A DNA stretch of 64,000 nt, from positions 992,001 through 1,056,000 of the forward strand of contig JAGMUV010000005.1 of the NCBI GenBank assembly GCA_020744425.1. Direction: 5' to 3'. The stretch is from Dactylonectria macrodidyma. Lineage: Eukaryota > Ascomycota > Sordariomycetes > Hypocreales > Nectriaceae. Numbering within the stretch: position 1 is the first letter of the stretch; each line of letters opens with the position of its first letter. Positions 47,610 to 59,600 of the stretch are shown in pieces. The notes under the pieces were generated by a model. It saw only the letters and a list, made by a program, of their open reading frames with translations. It did not search any database and had not been told where the DNA came from. The translations under genes and the position numbers were made by a program.

Positions 47610-48753
47610 GGTGGCTTAGTAGAGGGGCTCTTCTTAGCGGCTGCACGATGAAGCGATACCAAATGAGACACAAAAAAGATACCACGCTCAGGGATAGAGC
47701 GGCAGTAATGCCCAAATCTAGTTATGAAGAAAACTATAGAAATAGCAATGAAGCATGCAGCTGTCAACATGGCAGGGCAGTCGTCAAACGTAGGATGAGT
47801 TGGCCCTACGTCATCGCTTAGTGGCATGGCAAGGCACGTGCCGGGTTCCCATCTTGGCGGCGTCATTCAACTTTGCCAAGCCATGGCAAAGAAAATCAAG
47901 AACTGTCATGTCGATTTTGGTTTGGGAGGTTTCCATGGAAATGAAGCGGTCAAGAAACTCAAAACAATTTTGACATGATCGAGAAGATGGGTATTGGTGA
48001 GGCTTTCTTTAGTGGTGTGGCGCGGTGTGGCCGGTCTGGTCAGCTGCGGCGCTAAATCGACTTACAAGACACGGACAGACAAGTCGATGATAGAAGGCTT
48101 AGACGATTATGCAAGAGAAGCCTGCAGCTTGAATCCAGGAGCTAAAGGTAGAATTCTGCATCTTATTGCCAGTAATGCTGTCTATTTCGCCCTAAGAACC
48201 GTTACCTGTGTAGATCCAATGCCCATCGCGGAGATCTTACATCATGTCACACAGCCTGCAACCACCCAGTAGCTCCAAATCTGTGCGAGTGGGGGCGATT
48301 CAACGGTACGTCGGGTTCTTAGCGAGAAGCTGTCAAAAGGCTCAAAGGGCTAAGAGGTGATTTGACTGGCCTTGGCTTCTTTTTAAGTTGCCTATGTATT
48401 CGCCAATACTTCTCCTCTCCAGTAGCAAGTATGTTGGAGAATTGTTGCCAGAGGCTACCAAAGAAACCACTGAAACATTACTGAAGCCTTAGCGCAAACA
48501 ACAGCTAAGAAAGACAGCACTGAGTTTACTTTCACGCTCCGCCTTCGGCATCACAGGAGTCGTGGCGAGAGCAACATGTTTCCTATGGAATAGTATACAC
48601 AGGCTCTTGTAGTAAATATCGAAGGGTGTAGTGCAAGTCACTGTTGGCCTGCAGTTCAAATCACTCCGACTCGGCATGAGCTAAGTAATTGGGCGATCAT
48701 ATGTCAAGGTGATTGCCGAGAGAACCCAGTCGCAAAAGACCACTATCCAAACC

Positions 48754-48760
48754 AATAGCC
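48754..48760 (-). promoter_or_regulatory. Candidate Xyr1/XlnR-type site upstream of GH43 gene
   Basis: AATAGCC on the plus strand (GGCTATT on the minus) fits the published GGC(A/T)4 pattern. Such a short motif is frequent by chance. Confidence 0.25.
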
Positions 48761-48965
48761 CACATTCCTGCGCACGCATGCTCCCAATATCAGATATGAT
48801 GAAGTGCCATTTTTCAGTCAGTTAGTGAATATCCCAGCGTCAAACCAATTTATCCAGCTTTCTCTCATTCGTGTATGCACTCCACGTTGCTATTCATTGG
48901 GTGGTTGAATTGCTCTTCGCCTTTATCCGGAGCCCCTCTCACGGTATGCATCATGACAAGGTCTC

Positions 48966-48973
48966 TATATAAA
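48966..48973 (+). promoter_or_regulatory. TATA box of the GH43 gene
   Basis: TATATAAA, 109 bp upstream of the GH43 ATG; a full consensus TATA element at a usual distance once a leader of about 70-80 bp is allowed. Confidence 0.55.
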
Positions 48974-49081
48974 TCGTCAGGATAGGCTAGTGATATGATC
49001 ATGACATGAATTTATGTGCTAGAATTGAACAAAAAAACAACTTGAGCTTTTCGCAATTCCTCACTTCAGCCAGTTACAACC

Positions 49082-50681
49082 ATGGCAACCGATGCAGTAA
49101 ACCCAATCATTCCCGGCTTCGCGCCGGACCCATCTCTGGTCAAGGTTGACGGCTGGTATTATCTCGTCAACTCGACGTTCCACATGTTCCCTGGCCTACC
49201 GATCTACGCCTCCCGAGACCTCGTGTCTTGGACTCACATTTGTCAGTTCTCACCCTCTGCAGGGTCAATCACGATGGCTGCATGTTGACATCTTTGCATC
49301 AGGTAACGCAATTCATCGGCGAAATCAGCTGAGTCTGGCCAAGTCGGATACCAAGTTTGGACCCCACAGTGACGAGGTGATGCTTGCTACAGGGGGGCTG
49401 TACGCACCAACAATCCGATACCATCAGGGCACTTTTTACGTCGTCTGTACCAACATAATCCACCCAGGAGGCGACGACGTTTCTGAGAATTTCATCGTCA
49501 CGACTAAGGATATATGGGAGGGTGTATGGAGTGATCCAATCTACTTTGACTTCAAAGGCATCGACCCTAGCATCTTGTTTGACGATGGGAAAACGTACAT
49601 ACAGGGGTCTGCAGCTCCCGGCCCATTCACGAAGATCAATCTCTTCGAGATTGACCTTTCCACAGGCAAAAAGCTATCGGATGAACGTACGATATGGGGA
49701 GGGACGGGCGGTATCTACCCTGAAGGCCCACACTTGTACAAGCGGAACGGATGGTACTATCTCATGATCTCCGAAGGCGGTACTCACGAGGGCCATATGA
49801 TCACCATGGCACGATCTCGAGACGTCTGGGGCCCGTACGATCCCTGCCCCAACAACCCAATCCTGACAGCACGCGATACCGACGAGTACATCCAGTACAC
49901 CGGCCATTGCGAGGCTTTCCAGGATGAATCAGGACAATGGTGGGGCGTGTGTCTCGGAGTGCGCAAAGATGAGGGGGGACGATTCATCATGGGCAGAGAG
50001 ACTTTCTTGACTCGAGGTAACTGGGACTGTGAATGGCTCTCGTTTGAGACCGTCAAGTCTTATATTCCGAATCTACCACCAAAAGACGGATCTTCAGTCA
50101 TCTCCGCAGCAGTCGGTATCGATTATCTGTACATTCGAGACGTGAACCTCACCAACTACGTCACTACTACCAACAACTCTTCAATTACCCTCGCTACATC
50201 TCCAGTTGATCTCTCGCATCCAGAAACGTCGCCGACGTTCATCGGCAGAAGGCAGCGAAAGCTACACGGCCAAAGCAGTGTCACTCTTCGGTCTTTTGCA
50301 GAGAGTTGGCAGTCTTCGAAACTCAGAAGCGGTATCGCATGCTACAAAGACGAGCACCGCTATGTCCGGATATTCTACGACGCCACTGATTCTGCCGTGG
50401 TGTTTGAGTTAGTCAACAAGGCGAAGCAATTGACGCAAATGAAGCGCCACAGTCTCGTCGACATTCCCGAACAGTTGAGTCTGCGCATGGAGTACACTGA
50501 GAAGGAGTACCGCTTGTCTTTCAAGGTTGAAGGCGGTTCTGACGAGAACTGGACTTGTATTGCCCTAACGGATACCATCAACCTGACAGGGCCGGATTTC
50601 GTGGGACCAGTTATTGGCATTTTCGCTGTGGCCGAAACGAGCGGTTTGATGGTGGAGTTGAACGACTTCCAAGTCGACTAG
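49082..50681 (+). CDS. GH43 beta-xylosidase / alpha-arabinofuranosidase, intracellular
   Basis: Two exons, 49082-49241 and 49303-50681, giving 512 aa; the 61-bp intron joins SWTHI to NAIHRRNQLSL with a Cys codon at the junction, where the family usually has Gly. The three carboxylates of the GH43 five-bladed propeller are present: base Asp16 (GFAPDPSLV), pKa modulator Asp141 (KGIDPSILFDDG) and acid Glu194 (YPEGPHLYKRNGWYYL). The C-terminal ~200 residues form a beta-sandwich-type domain, as in two-domain beta-xylosidases of about 510-540 aa. There is no signal peptide, so the enzyme should act on xylo- or arabino-oligosaccharides inside the cell. A co-oriented MFS sugar transporter starts 683 bp downstream, which fits import followed by hydrolysis. 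Substrate preference cannot be fixed from sequence. Confidence 0.95.
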
Positions 50682-50959
50682 AAACAGATAACCAACTCAG
50701 CTTATGTTTGTTCCATCTTCAATTTAGCCGGGACCTGCTGCAGACTCATCTCAATATCGTAATTACATGATTTCGACAGCCCATTCTGCTTGAGTCATTG
50801 CAGCCCTTTGACAACCCCTCATTCGCGATAAACCTGCGATTGGCCATCAGTAGTAGTGCGGGGGCTGAATGTTGTCTCTTCCTCCGCATTTATCCCCGTC
50901 ATCGTAACACTATTCTCCATGATAACACGCTTTATCCGGGAACAAACGGCAGTTGACAT

Positions 50960-50966
50960 TTAAGCC
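50960..50966 (-). promoter_or_regulatory. Candidate Xyr1/XlnR-type site
   Basis: TTAAGCC on plus (GGCTTAA on minus), 399 bp before the transporter ATG, fits GGC(A/T)4. Weak on its own, but a second copy lies 45 bp away. Confidence 0.3.
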
Positions 50967-51004
50967 GACAAATAGAAGTCAAGTTGGGGTATTTAGACGG
51001 TGAC

Positions 51005-51011
51005 TTTAGCC
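51005..51011 (-). promoter_or_regulatory. Candidate Xyr1/XlnR-type site
   Basis: TTTAGCC on plus (GGCTAAA on minus), which matches both GGC(A/T)4 and the XlnR core GGCTAA, 354 bp before the transporter ATG. Confidence 0.35.
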
Positions 51012-51364
51012 GAAGAGTCGGTAGATGGCTATCTAAATTCTACGAACCGATCCTGGTGGGATCGCCCCGTGGGGTTCCAAGACGGGGAAGAATGCGGAGT
51101 GCATCAACATGGACTGGATGAATTCGATATCGACTTCTACCGGGAACTGGCAGTATGCGCACCAAAGAAGTGTTCATTGATGGCATTGATCCTATCTCCA
51201 TCGCCAATTTTGAAGCTGCCCGCCTTTCTTTAAAGTTCAGGACATATCCACCTAACCACGGGAGATAGACCGATCATTTAATACCCATGCTTTTGTAAAA
51301 GAGCGAATATCAACCCTACATCTGTCAGAGACTACCCAGCCAAAGGCGTGACCAACTCTTCATC

Positions 51365-53088
51365 ATGGGTTTCAAAATCCACCCGCCGAAGCGGACCCAG
51401 ACAATTGTCCCGGTGAAGCCACGCAAGGGTCACTTCTTCTTTGCAGGCAGAGAGTTCCCACGCGTCCCTTGGTGGAAAAGACGAAACATGCTCACTCTCT
51501 ACACTTATATCGTCATTCTGATTCTCACCAACACGGCAAATGGCTTCGACGGATCTATGATGAACGGCTTGCAGACGCTGTCGTACTGGCAAGAGTACTT
51601 TGGTGAACCCCGCGGGCCAATCCTTGGTCTGTTTAATGCTTCGATGAGTCTCGGTTCTCTCTGCGGGCTCTTTGTTGTCCCATACTTGATCGATCGCGCA
51701 GGTCGCAAATCGGGCTTGGTTGTTGGCTGTACCGTGATGCTGCTTGCTGTCGGCCTGCAGACTGGAGCCAGAAACTTTGGCATGTTCGTCGCTGCCCGCT
51801 TGATCCTTGGGTTTGGAGACTCGATTGTTCTTGGTTCCGCTCCGCTGCTCATCGCAGAGATCGCTCATCCTCAAGATCGAGCTGTCTTGGTCACGTTGAG
51901 CGGTGCGTCTTACCACTCTGGGGCGTTTATTGCAAGCTGGGTCACATATGGAACTCTCCAAATTAAGGTATGGTCTCATTCTTAATATTACCTCCCGCCA
52001 CGGTCTAAACTAACATTTGTGAAGGGTGATTGGTCGTGGAGATTACCCAGCCTGCTACAGGGTATCTGTACAGTTGTCATCCTCATTGGTGTTTGGTGGA
52101 TGCCAGAAAGCCCACGATGGCTCATCAACAAAGACAAGCACGAGAGGGCTTTAGAAATCATGATCAAATACCATGCAGAAGGCGATGCGGATGACGAATT
52201 TGTCCAGCTCGAATATGCCGAGATCAGGGCGGCGATTGCATTGGACAAAGAGGCTGACCAAACCAACTGGTCCGACTTCCTCAAGACCAAGGGAAACCGC
52301 CGAAGAATCGGACTCATCACTGCTATTGGCCTCTTCAGCCAATGGAGCGGTAATGGCTTGATCTCGTACTATCTCAAGTATGTCATGGACAGCGTCGGCA
52401 TCAGAAAAGCTGAGACGCAGCTGGGCATCAACGCGGGCATGAAGACGCAGGCTCTCCTATTCAATTTCTTTTTCGCCTTCTTCATCGACCGCCTTGGTAG
52501 ACGGCCTATTTATTTGGTCTCAACCATTGGTACCTGTGTCGTTTTTAACCTATGGACTATTGTCTCTGCTCGTTATGAGATTGACCCCAACAAGGGCCTA
52601 GGGTATGCTTTCGTCTTCTTCACCTTTCTCTACGGCGTATTTTACGACATCAAGTAAGTGGAATATATACCTCGGAACCAACATGAGACGCAAATCTCTA
52701 ATTCTGTCGCTCTAGAACCGGCCTGATGACGAATTACACTACTGAGATTCTTCCATACGGCCTCAGAGCAAAAGGTTTCACATGGCTGAATTTCTGCGTG
52801 ACTGCTGCGTTGTTTTTCAACCAATACATTAATGCCATTGCCCTAGACGCTATTGCATGGAAGTATTACATCGTGTACTGCGTGTTCCTCGGGTTCGAAG
52901 TCTTCATCATCTACTTCTTTGTGATTGAGACACGGTATACCCCGATGGAAGAAATTGCGAAGTATTTCGACGGCGAGGATGCTATTGACGTCGGCGAGGT
53001 GGCTGCAGCAGACATGAAGGAGAGGGGAATGGAGATGACATTGAGTGGCGACAAACCGGCTGGGGCGCATTTGGAGACATCGAGATAA
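51365..53088 (+). CDS. MFS sugar transporter
   Basis: Three exons: 51365-51967, 52025-52653 and 52716-53088, giving 534 aa; introns are 57 and 62 bp. The protein has the sugar-porter pattern: TM1 ending in NGFDGSMMNGLQ, loop 2-3 DRAGRKSG, PESPRWLINKDKHERA after TM6, RLGRRPIYL in loop 8-9, and TEILPYGLRAKGF before TM10. The usual ETKGRTLEE after TM12 is ETRYTPMEEI here. About 12 membrane segments are expected, and both termini are hydrophilic. The closest types are the fungal lactose/hexose-permease-like transporters. Its position just downstream of an intracellular GH43 enzyme suggests uptake of pentose oligosaccharides or the matching sugars. Substrate is inferred from context only. Confidence 0.94.
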
Positions 53089-54815
53089 GAAGTTGACGTG
53101 AATGGCGTGAGGCAATCACTTCGACTTAGCACAAAGAATGAGAGAAAACTCGGCTTGGATATTGGCAAATTCCTCTAATGACTTTCTTCAATTAAATTAA
53201 GACTAAACAAACTACGCGATGGATGGCAGTGGCATCAAGATTATTAAGGCTAGATAGAATTCGCTTCACCAAGACAGTCGATCATATGTGCAATGCAAGA
53301 ATGCGAAGAGGGCGTTGAGATTTGTACCTCTACAAATCAAGACCAACTATTGTGTCTAGTCAAGTCCTGCCCTTTGCTGAGATACAATATGCCCGATCGC
53401 ACTGATGTTACCAAATTCCGTGATGAAGGCCATTCCGAGACCTTGCCCACCGGCCGCAATGAAGGTGGTGCCAAATTCCGTGATTAAAGCCAAACCAACC
53501 CAAACCAAATCAAGACTAGACTAAGACCTAGACCACAGCCAGATTATAACCATGTCGAAGGCTCTCCTCGAATATCAACATCGTAGTGAAGATTGCGTGA
53601 GACATAGGACCATGTTGAGAGCTCCTTGGTGAGCAACATCACGTCGGAGTTTCGTAGAAGAACAAGACTGTGGCGAAGGCTCTGTGAAGAGCGTGATCAT
53701 TTAGAAGGACCTGGAAAACAAATGCCATGTCGAGGGATCCCTAGGAAGTAAAATCATATTTATGTTTCATAGAAGAACAGGACCGATGATCAAAGTCGAA
53801 GTCGAAGGTACTTTGCGGAGTAAATGTCGCAAGGCCGTGGAAAGCAAATGTGGAAGTCTCCGAATCTGAAGAGCAAATGTCGAAATCTCTGAAAAGCAAA
53901 TGTCGAAGGCTCCTAAGGAGCAAAAGTGGGTATCATGGCCATCACAATTTCTGTGAAAAGCAGGCTCTTTGAAGTGCATAGCGTCTCGCACTGAACAGCA
54001 ACCGCTTGCAGAAGACTTTGTGAAAGTAGAACCGAATACCGAACCGCAAGGTGATCAGACATGTCGTAGTCTCTATGAAGAGAAGGCTCTCTGAAGAATG
54101 AGGTCGAATAGCAAGGGCAAGTCGAAGGCCCACTAATACGAGAACCGAATGCAAAGGCAATGTCGTAGTCTCTGCGAAATCATATCGAAGTCTCTGAAAA
54201 GAGAGATCACAGAGCAGGGTTGTAGTCGAAAGTCCCTGGGAACCAAAAAGTCGAAGGCTCTTGGCATGGAGAGCGAGACTGGGAAGTAGAAATTGTGTCG
54301 AAGTCTCTGAAAAAGAAAACAGAATAAAAAACCGAAAACAAATCATGGGTCGACATTAGACGATGGGTATCTTGCAGTAATGCGAATTCTTGACTCCAAA
54401 CCATGCTGTTCCAAATCACACCGATGAACGCGCGCGTCTTCCAGCGAGTGCCAGAAGTCACGAGAAAATAGTACTCTCAGCTCAAACTCGAGCGGAAGAG
54501 AAGTTTCTGATGGTGGTAAAGGCATTTACGATAGTGAATGGGATGTTAGACGTGGACTGTTTTCCGATGAGACTTTTCAGCATGCCCAATGCCTCGCCTT
54601 GGGGGTGACTAGAGATGGTCACTCTGGGAGAGAAGACGAAAGCAGATCGTGGAGCTGCATTGCCGTATATAGTGACCATGGGGTTGCCTTCGATTAGTGC
54701 GACAGATGGTTCAAGAACACGAAACAACCACATCCGTCGAGGCGGAAAATTGTAGTCCTACTTGGAGAAGTTGTAGTCAGCATCTGGAAGTCAAGTGGGA
54801 GAGTTTACTCACCAG
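53089..54815. other. Intergenic region with degenerate repeats
   Basis: Apart from the repeat tract at about 53550-54330, it contains a 15-bp motif (ACCAAATTCCGTGAT or close variant) at about 53409 and again at about 53469. No convincing gene was found. Confidence 0.5.
53550..54330. repeat. Degenerate tandem-like repeat tract
   Basis: Roughly 780 bp in which variants of a 20-25-bp unit recur, for example GCAAATGTCGAAATCTCTGA, AAGCAAATGTCGAAGGCTCC, ATATCGAAGTCTCTGAAAAG and TGTCGAAGTCTCTGAAAAAG. Copies are separated by uneven, diverged spacers. The clearest adjacent copies lie at about 53872-53915. It does not encode a plausible protein on either strand and resembles no transposon end I know. 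Confidence 0.7.
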
Positions 54816-55706
54816 TCAGTCACTTACATTGGGGTGGTGAGGGTTCGATTCGGGGATCCTAGAGGAGGGTCCTGGGGTTGCGATGTTGGTTTGCTCCTCA
54901 GTGCGGGTGGATGCCAGCCAGGCTGCAAGGATAGAAGTCCTTTCTTTGTCAGGAAAGCCAGAAGTGTTGCCTTGTCGATGTCGTGCGCCAACGGTAGCGG
55001 TGCTGGTCGGAACAGGTCGATAGATGACGGTCTCAGGGCTAGATGGCTGCTGAATAGGTTCTGTCGAAAAGGGCTTCCGACGAACTGGAATTTGCTTTCC
55101 GGGAACGGTATCGACGCCAACAGCGTATCGTCTAGTACCGTTCAGATGGGCCGAGGCGGTTACTGGCTTTCGTCGGATATGTTTCGTTGGTCCTGGCTTC
55201 CGGCGTGTGGTGTTCATGTGCTGCTTTGGAGATGAATGGTGGTTGATGATTCGGCCACCGAGCGAAATATCGTACTCCTCTTCGCTGGATTCGGATTCCC
55301 ACACCTCATCTCCTTCGTTTTCGGTAGTAGCCGCAACAGTTCCAGCCGCAGCAGTTCCAGCCCGGCGGGCAGGAACAGGGATCTTGGCGAAGGTCTGGTT
55401 GGCAAGATTGGTACGGAAAGTATCGTACAACTCCTGGGCCATGTTGTCGAGTTCTTCCTCAGTAAACTCTTGCTTTTGCCCATGGACAACGACGGCGCTG
55501 CGCATAGGGCAGTCTTTGGTGTGTACAGTGGCGAAAAGAGTCGGTTTCTCACTGTGCTTCAGATAGGGGCATAACCCAGGAAGAGGCAACCTGCCTGTGT
55601 CGCCCATCTCGTACTTAGCAACCGTTAGGTACCATTGGCACACTTTGAAGAGACGTTGCTGTGCCACACCGCAGCTGCAGCACCGCGGCAAGATGTATTC
55701 GCACAT
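54816..55706 (-). CDS. Hypothetical protein with Cys-rich N-terminus
   Basis: A single frame of 296 aa from the first ATG at 55706; the frame is open for 25 more codons upstream but without an ATG. The first ~90 residues are ordered and Cys-rich: MCEYILPRCCSCGVAQQRLF, KVCQWY, GLCPYL and HTKDCPMRSAVV. This could be a small metal-binding or disulphide-bonded fold like that seen in many short fungal orphans starting MCxY. A helical segment follows (EFTEEELDNMAQELYDTFRT), then a long, basic, Thr/Pro-rich tail with RRKP repeats (TTRRKPGPTKHIRRKPVTA, VRRKPFST) that looks disordered. No signal peptide or known domain was found. I do not recognise the family; coding status rests on length and composition. 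Confidence 0.55.
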   Translation of the reverse strand: MCEYILPRCCSCGVAQQRLFKVCQWYLTVAKYEMGDTGRLPLPGLCPYLKHSEKPTLFATVHTKDCPMRSAVVVHGQKQEFTEEELDNMAQELYDTFRTNLANQTFAKIPVPARRAGTAAAGTVAATTENEGDEVWESESSEEEYDISLGGRIINHHSSPKQHMNTTRRKPGPTKHIRRKPVTASAHLNGTRRYAVGVDTVPGKQIPVRRKPFSTEPIQQPSSPETVIYRPVPTSTATVGARHRQGNTSGFPDKERTSILAAWLASTRTEEQTNIATPGPSSRIPESNPHHPNVSD

Positions 55707-56624
55707 CTTCGAGAACGAGATGATGTTGGCGAGGATACCTAGGTGCTGGGGCTCGAGTTGTAGAGGCTGTTCGCGTAGCAAAAGTGGGCGTGAGTTGAAC
55801 AGTTGCTTGCGTAGTGAAGGGTTGTTGTCAACTGTTCAGGTTGTTTCGTGGTTTCGAAGTGTTGATGTTGCGAAAGGCTGAGATCGTGAATGATTGAGGT
55901 TGTAAAGCTGAATTTGCAAAGACGAAAGTGCAACAGAGAAGAATGAGGAAGGTGAAGAAGGTTGAAAAGGAGAACTCCAAGTTGACGGACCGAAAGGTGG
56001 GTGTTATTTCAAAAACTCATTGGCAATGACGAGAAAACGGGCAGCTGGCGACGGACCGGCAGAGTGTCACAACGGCCTGGCCGACTGGCAACGGTCCGGC
56101 AACCAAGCAAAGGAGCTACATGGCAGGGCCAGGGGGTTACAGTTGGTATTGTAGGGGACTGGTATTCAAGCACTGGCGGAGGGGGACTACTACGAAAGCA
56201 GATGCTGCTGAGAGAGGCCATTTGTATCTCTATTACAACCAATGTCTTTAGAAGTGAAGGGTTCCGGTGTTGTGGCTGTCGATTGAGCCATCTCGATAAC
56301 CCGCAGATCGGCTTTCAGGAGTTGGCAACGACCCCCGGGCTATAAAACAAGATGCTGCAGATAAGTAATTACTTCTCAAGCAACTAGTTTACTATCTTTG
56401 CCTCTCTGCTTGAAGAAACGGCGGGTTGTTTGTTACATAGTTAGCATCCATAACGCAAGAAAACGCGTGAACACTGCTACCCCAGTTACCAGTACACCTA
56501 CGCGGGGGCATAGCATTCAATACGGAATAGTGAACGCGAACAGTCTCTTTTGATTTTAAAACTCCGACAGCATCTAATCAGAAACGCCATGCCATGGACC
56601 GGGACCTAGGGATATTCTACAACC
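55707..56624. other. Intergenic region
   Basis: Upstream of the Cys-rich orphan and 3' flank of KRE33. Nothing recognisable was seen. Confidence 0.5.
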
Positions 56625-59600
56625 TCATTCGTGCTTCCGGGACTTCTTGTTCTTTTTCCGTTTGTCGCCAAACTCCTCCTCATAGACCTCCGCCGCCGTC
56701 TGGCCGACCTTTCGCTTCGCCTTGGTAGACTTTACGCTGACTACGGGGTTCGCCTTGCCCTGCTTGGTAGCATTCAACACTTGCTTCTCCGCCTCCTCCC
56801 ATGACGGAGCATTTCCCTCGATCTCGTATCTATTGCTTTTGTTAACGGGTGCTATAGAATAGAAAGACACGAATGAAACTTACTGGTCAAGGGGCAAAGA
56901 GTCAATCAACTCTCTTTGCTTCTGCTTCAGCACCTTTAAGGCCTCATCGCCACCCTCATCAAGCTCATCCTCTAGAGTCGTGGCAAGCGGGATGAAACGG
57001 TCGTCTACAATTTCGTCGTCGTGAGCACCATCAGCGTTCTCGCGAGTAACGCCCAGCAGCTCGGGCTTCGGCAGCTCGGCGTCAACAGCGGCCGAAACTA
57101 GGGTAGCAAAGTGCGACGTAACCTTGCGGAGAATCTTGATGAACATGGCGAGAAGCTGGGAGGAGGGCAGGGAAAGCTCTTGGGACACAGCGTCAAGATC
57201 CTTGTGCTGTAGACCAATAGCAAGGAGAATACACTGCTGGACGCCAGTCAATTTGATGTCACTCTTCAGGCGGCCAGTGAAGTAGAGGCTGGCGATGATG
57301 GGCATCAAGTCAAGAATAACGTGGTAGTCGAGCATGTTGTTGGCGTACGACTCGAGGCGCTTTAGGTCAAAGGGCGAAAGGAGTCTATCCAATTCCACCT
57401 TGGTCAAAGGCTGAATCTCGGTCGAATCCAGTTGTGCGCCAGTGTTAGCCGACTCGTCGATGCTTAGCGCGCTGATGGCAGGGAACGAGCCAAACTGGTA
57501 TGAGAGCAGTGACAGGAATCGCTTGTGGAAGTCTCGCGAGAAGGCTCCAAGCCAGCCCCGGTCGCCGCTACTCTCGAGCGGCCTGAGCATCACGCAAGTG
57601 TGCTCACCCGTGAGATCGTTGGCAGTTTGACGGAGGTAGACGGGAGAGAAGGAAGCGCGCTTCCAGAACTTGTGCAGAGGGGCAGTCAAGCCGTAACTCA
57701 CGCCGATGTAGTCAAGGGGCTCGTGCTTTCTCTCTGAGAGCTTGGAGAACAGAGGAGGCATCTTGTTGATGTCTCGGACCTTAATGTCATCGTCTAAAAG
57801 GTTCGCATTGGCCAATTCCGCGTCGGTGACTCGAGTCATGGCCTCATCCATCACCTGGTCCTCGTCTTCAGACAGGTTGGCGAATCGGCCCTCATAGTAG
57901 TCGACTAGGAGCTCGAGTGCCTTGGTACCATAGCCCATCGAAACGTACTCAGGATTTGTAGCAATTCTAACAACTCGAGCGCCAGACAATGAAGCGAATT
58001 CCTCGTCCTGGAACTGCTGACTCACGAGCCAGGGGATCAAATCACCACTAGGCCTTTGTCCTCGGCTCAGGCTGTTCAGGACGCTTTGTCTACTGATCTT
58101 TCCTTCCAGTGAAACCTGAATTACGCAAAGAGGCTCCGGGAGCCTTGCGCTGTCCTCGGCAACGGGGGGCACAAGCACGAATAGCTCGTGCGCTGGAGCG
58201 TCGCTCATCAGCTGTAAGTCATCCGGGGAATTCTTGTAGTGGCTGGCGACATAAAGCGCTACCATTTGCTGCAGGAACTTCTCGGAGACGGGATGGAAAG
58301 AGAACAAGGTATCGCGGTTAACGTTCAGGAGCTGACACTGGGTGGGATCGGGGCACCCGGCGATGCTCGACTTCGACTTGGGGAGGGTGGCGTCGAGACA
58401 GAGCAGGGTGTTCAGCCACTTTTCCACGGCATCTCCCTGGCCATATCGAATTGGCTCCGAGAGAGTGATCTCGCGCAGCTTTCGGCCGCTCTGGAACTCT
58501 TCCGTCTTTGAGGTCTTTCCGGTTGATCGATCGGCGATTTCCGTGCCCTCGCCGGTAGACGAAGCGGAGCGGGACTGCTCCCTGAGTTGCTTGATCAACT
58601 TGAGGGAGAGTGACCGGCCGGTACCTTCATAACCGTTGATGGTAGAGGCCATGAATACCAGGTAGGGTCCCATGAGTTTTCGAACCAGGGGCAGAGGAAT
58701 AGCAGCCGCCTCATCAATGACAACCAGTTCAGCCTGGCCCAAAACGTGGGCATCTTGAGGTCGGATGTACTGGATAGTCTGTCGGTGCTGTCGGTGGATG
58801 TTCACGCGAACAATGGCCTTGTTAAAATCAGGGTTGGTGCTCTGAATAATCGAGTAATCGGCATGGTCAGCGTAGCCTAACGCATCGAATCCCTTGAAGA
58901 TGAACTCGAAGAGGGTCTTCAAGTTCTCGGGAGATGGAGAAGTGATAAAGATGTTGCTGTATCCGTACGCAACCGCAGCGGCAACCGCAACGCCCATGGC
59001 GGCAGACTTTCCTCGTCCTCGAGCAGCAGTCAAGGCGACGGTGCTTCGCAGGGTCTTCTCTGAGATCGCATCGGTAAAAGTCATGAGCGCCTTGGCCTGG
59101 TCCACGGTCTTGGCGAGAGAGATGAGTGGCCCCACTGGCTGTCGGTCCTCATTGTCCTCCTTGATGGCATCGAGCTCGATTTGAGCAGCTGTCTTAGGTT
59201 CGTCCAGATCGGGAGGAGGCAGCAGCTTAACACCCTTACCGCCGGAGATGGGGAGCACGTTCATCTCGTCGTCGATGACCAGACACGAGTTGCAGCTACC
59301 TAGCGACAGAATGAAGCGCTCGTTGAAGCGCGCAACCACATCGTCGTGAGCCTCGGTCCTGTATCTCGAGTGAACATCCATGGACAGGCCATAGAGCTGC
59401 TTCAGACTGCTCATTCCCTTGAGCAACAGCACCACCAAGCCACCACCTTCAACAGTCTCGATCGTTCGCGCAAGAAGATTGGGAGTGATGGCCTCGAAGT
59501 CTTGCAGAATGCACATCCCGAATGTCTGACCCAAGATCTTGTCGGTCTCCTTGTAGTAGGTGTATCGAATGTTGTGCAGCGAAACGAAGAGCTCGAACGC

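Larger units (their letters stand above)
47610..49081. other. Divergent intergenic region
   Basis: Upstream of the MUG190-like gene (minus) and the GH43 gene (plus). It holds a TATA-like element near the GH43 start and one sequence resembling an Xyr1/XlnR site. No gene was seen. Confidence 0.5.
50682..51364. other. Intergenic region, transporter promoter
   Basis: 3' flank of the GH43 gene and upstream region of the MFS transporter, with two Xyr1/XlnR-like motifs (see separate entries). No gene was seen. Confidence 0.5.

Noticed and set aside
54835..54860. GGTTCGATTC-like tRNA T-loop sequence
   Set aside because: It lies inside the orphan CDS and no acceptor or anticodon stem could be formed around it.
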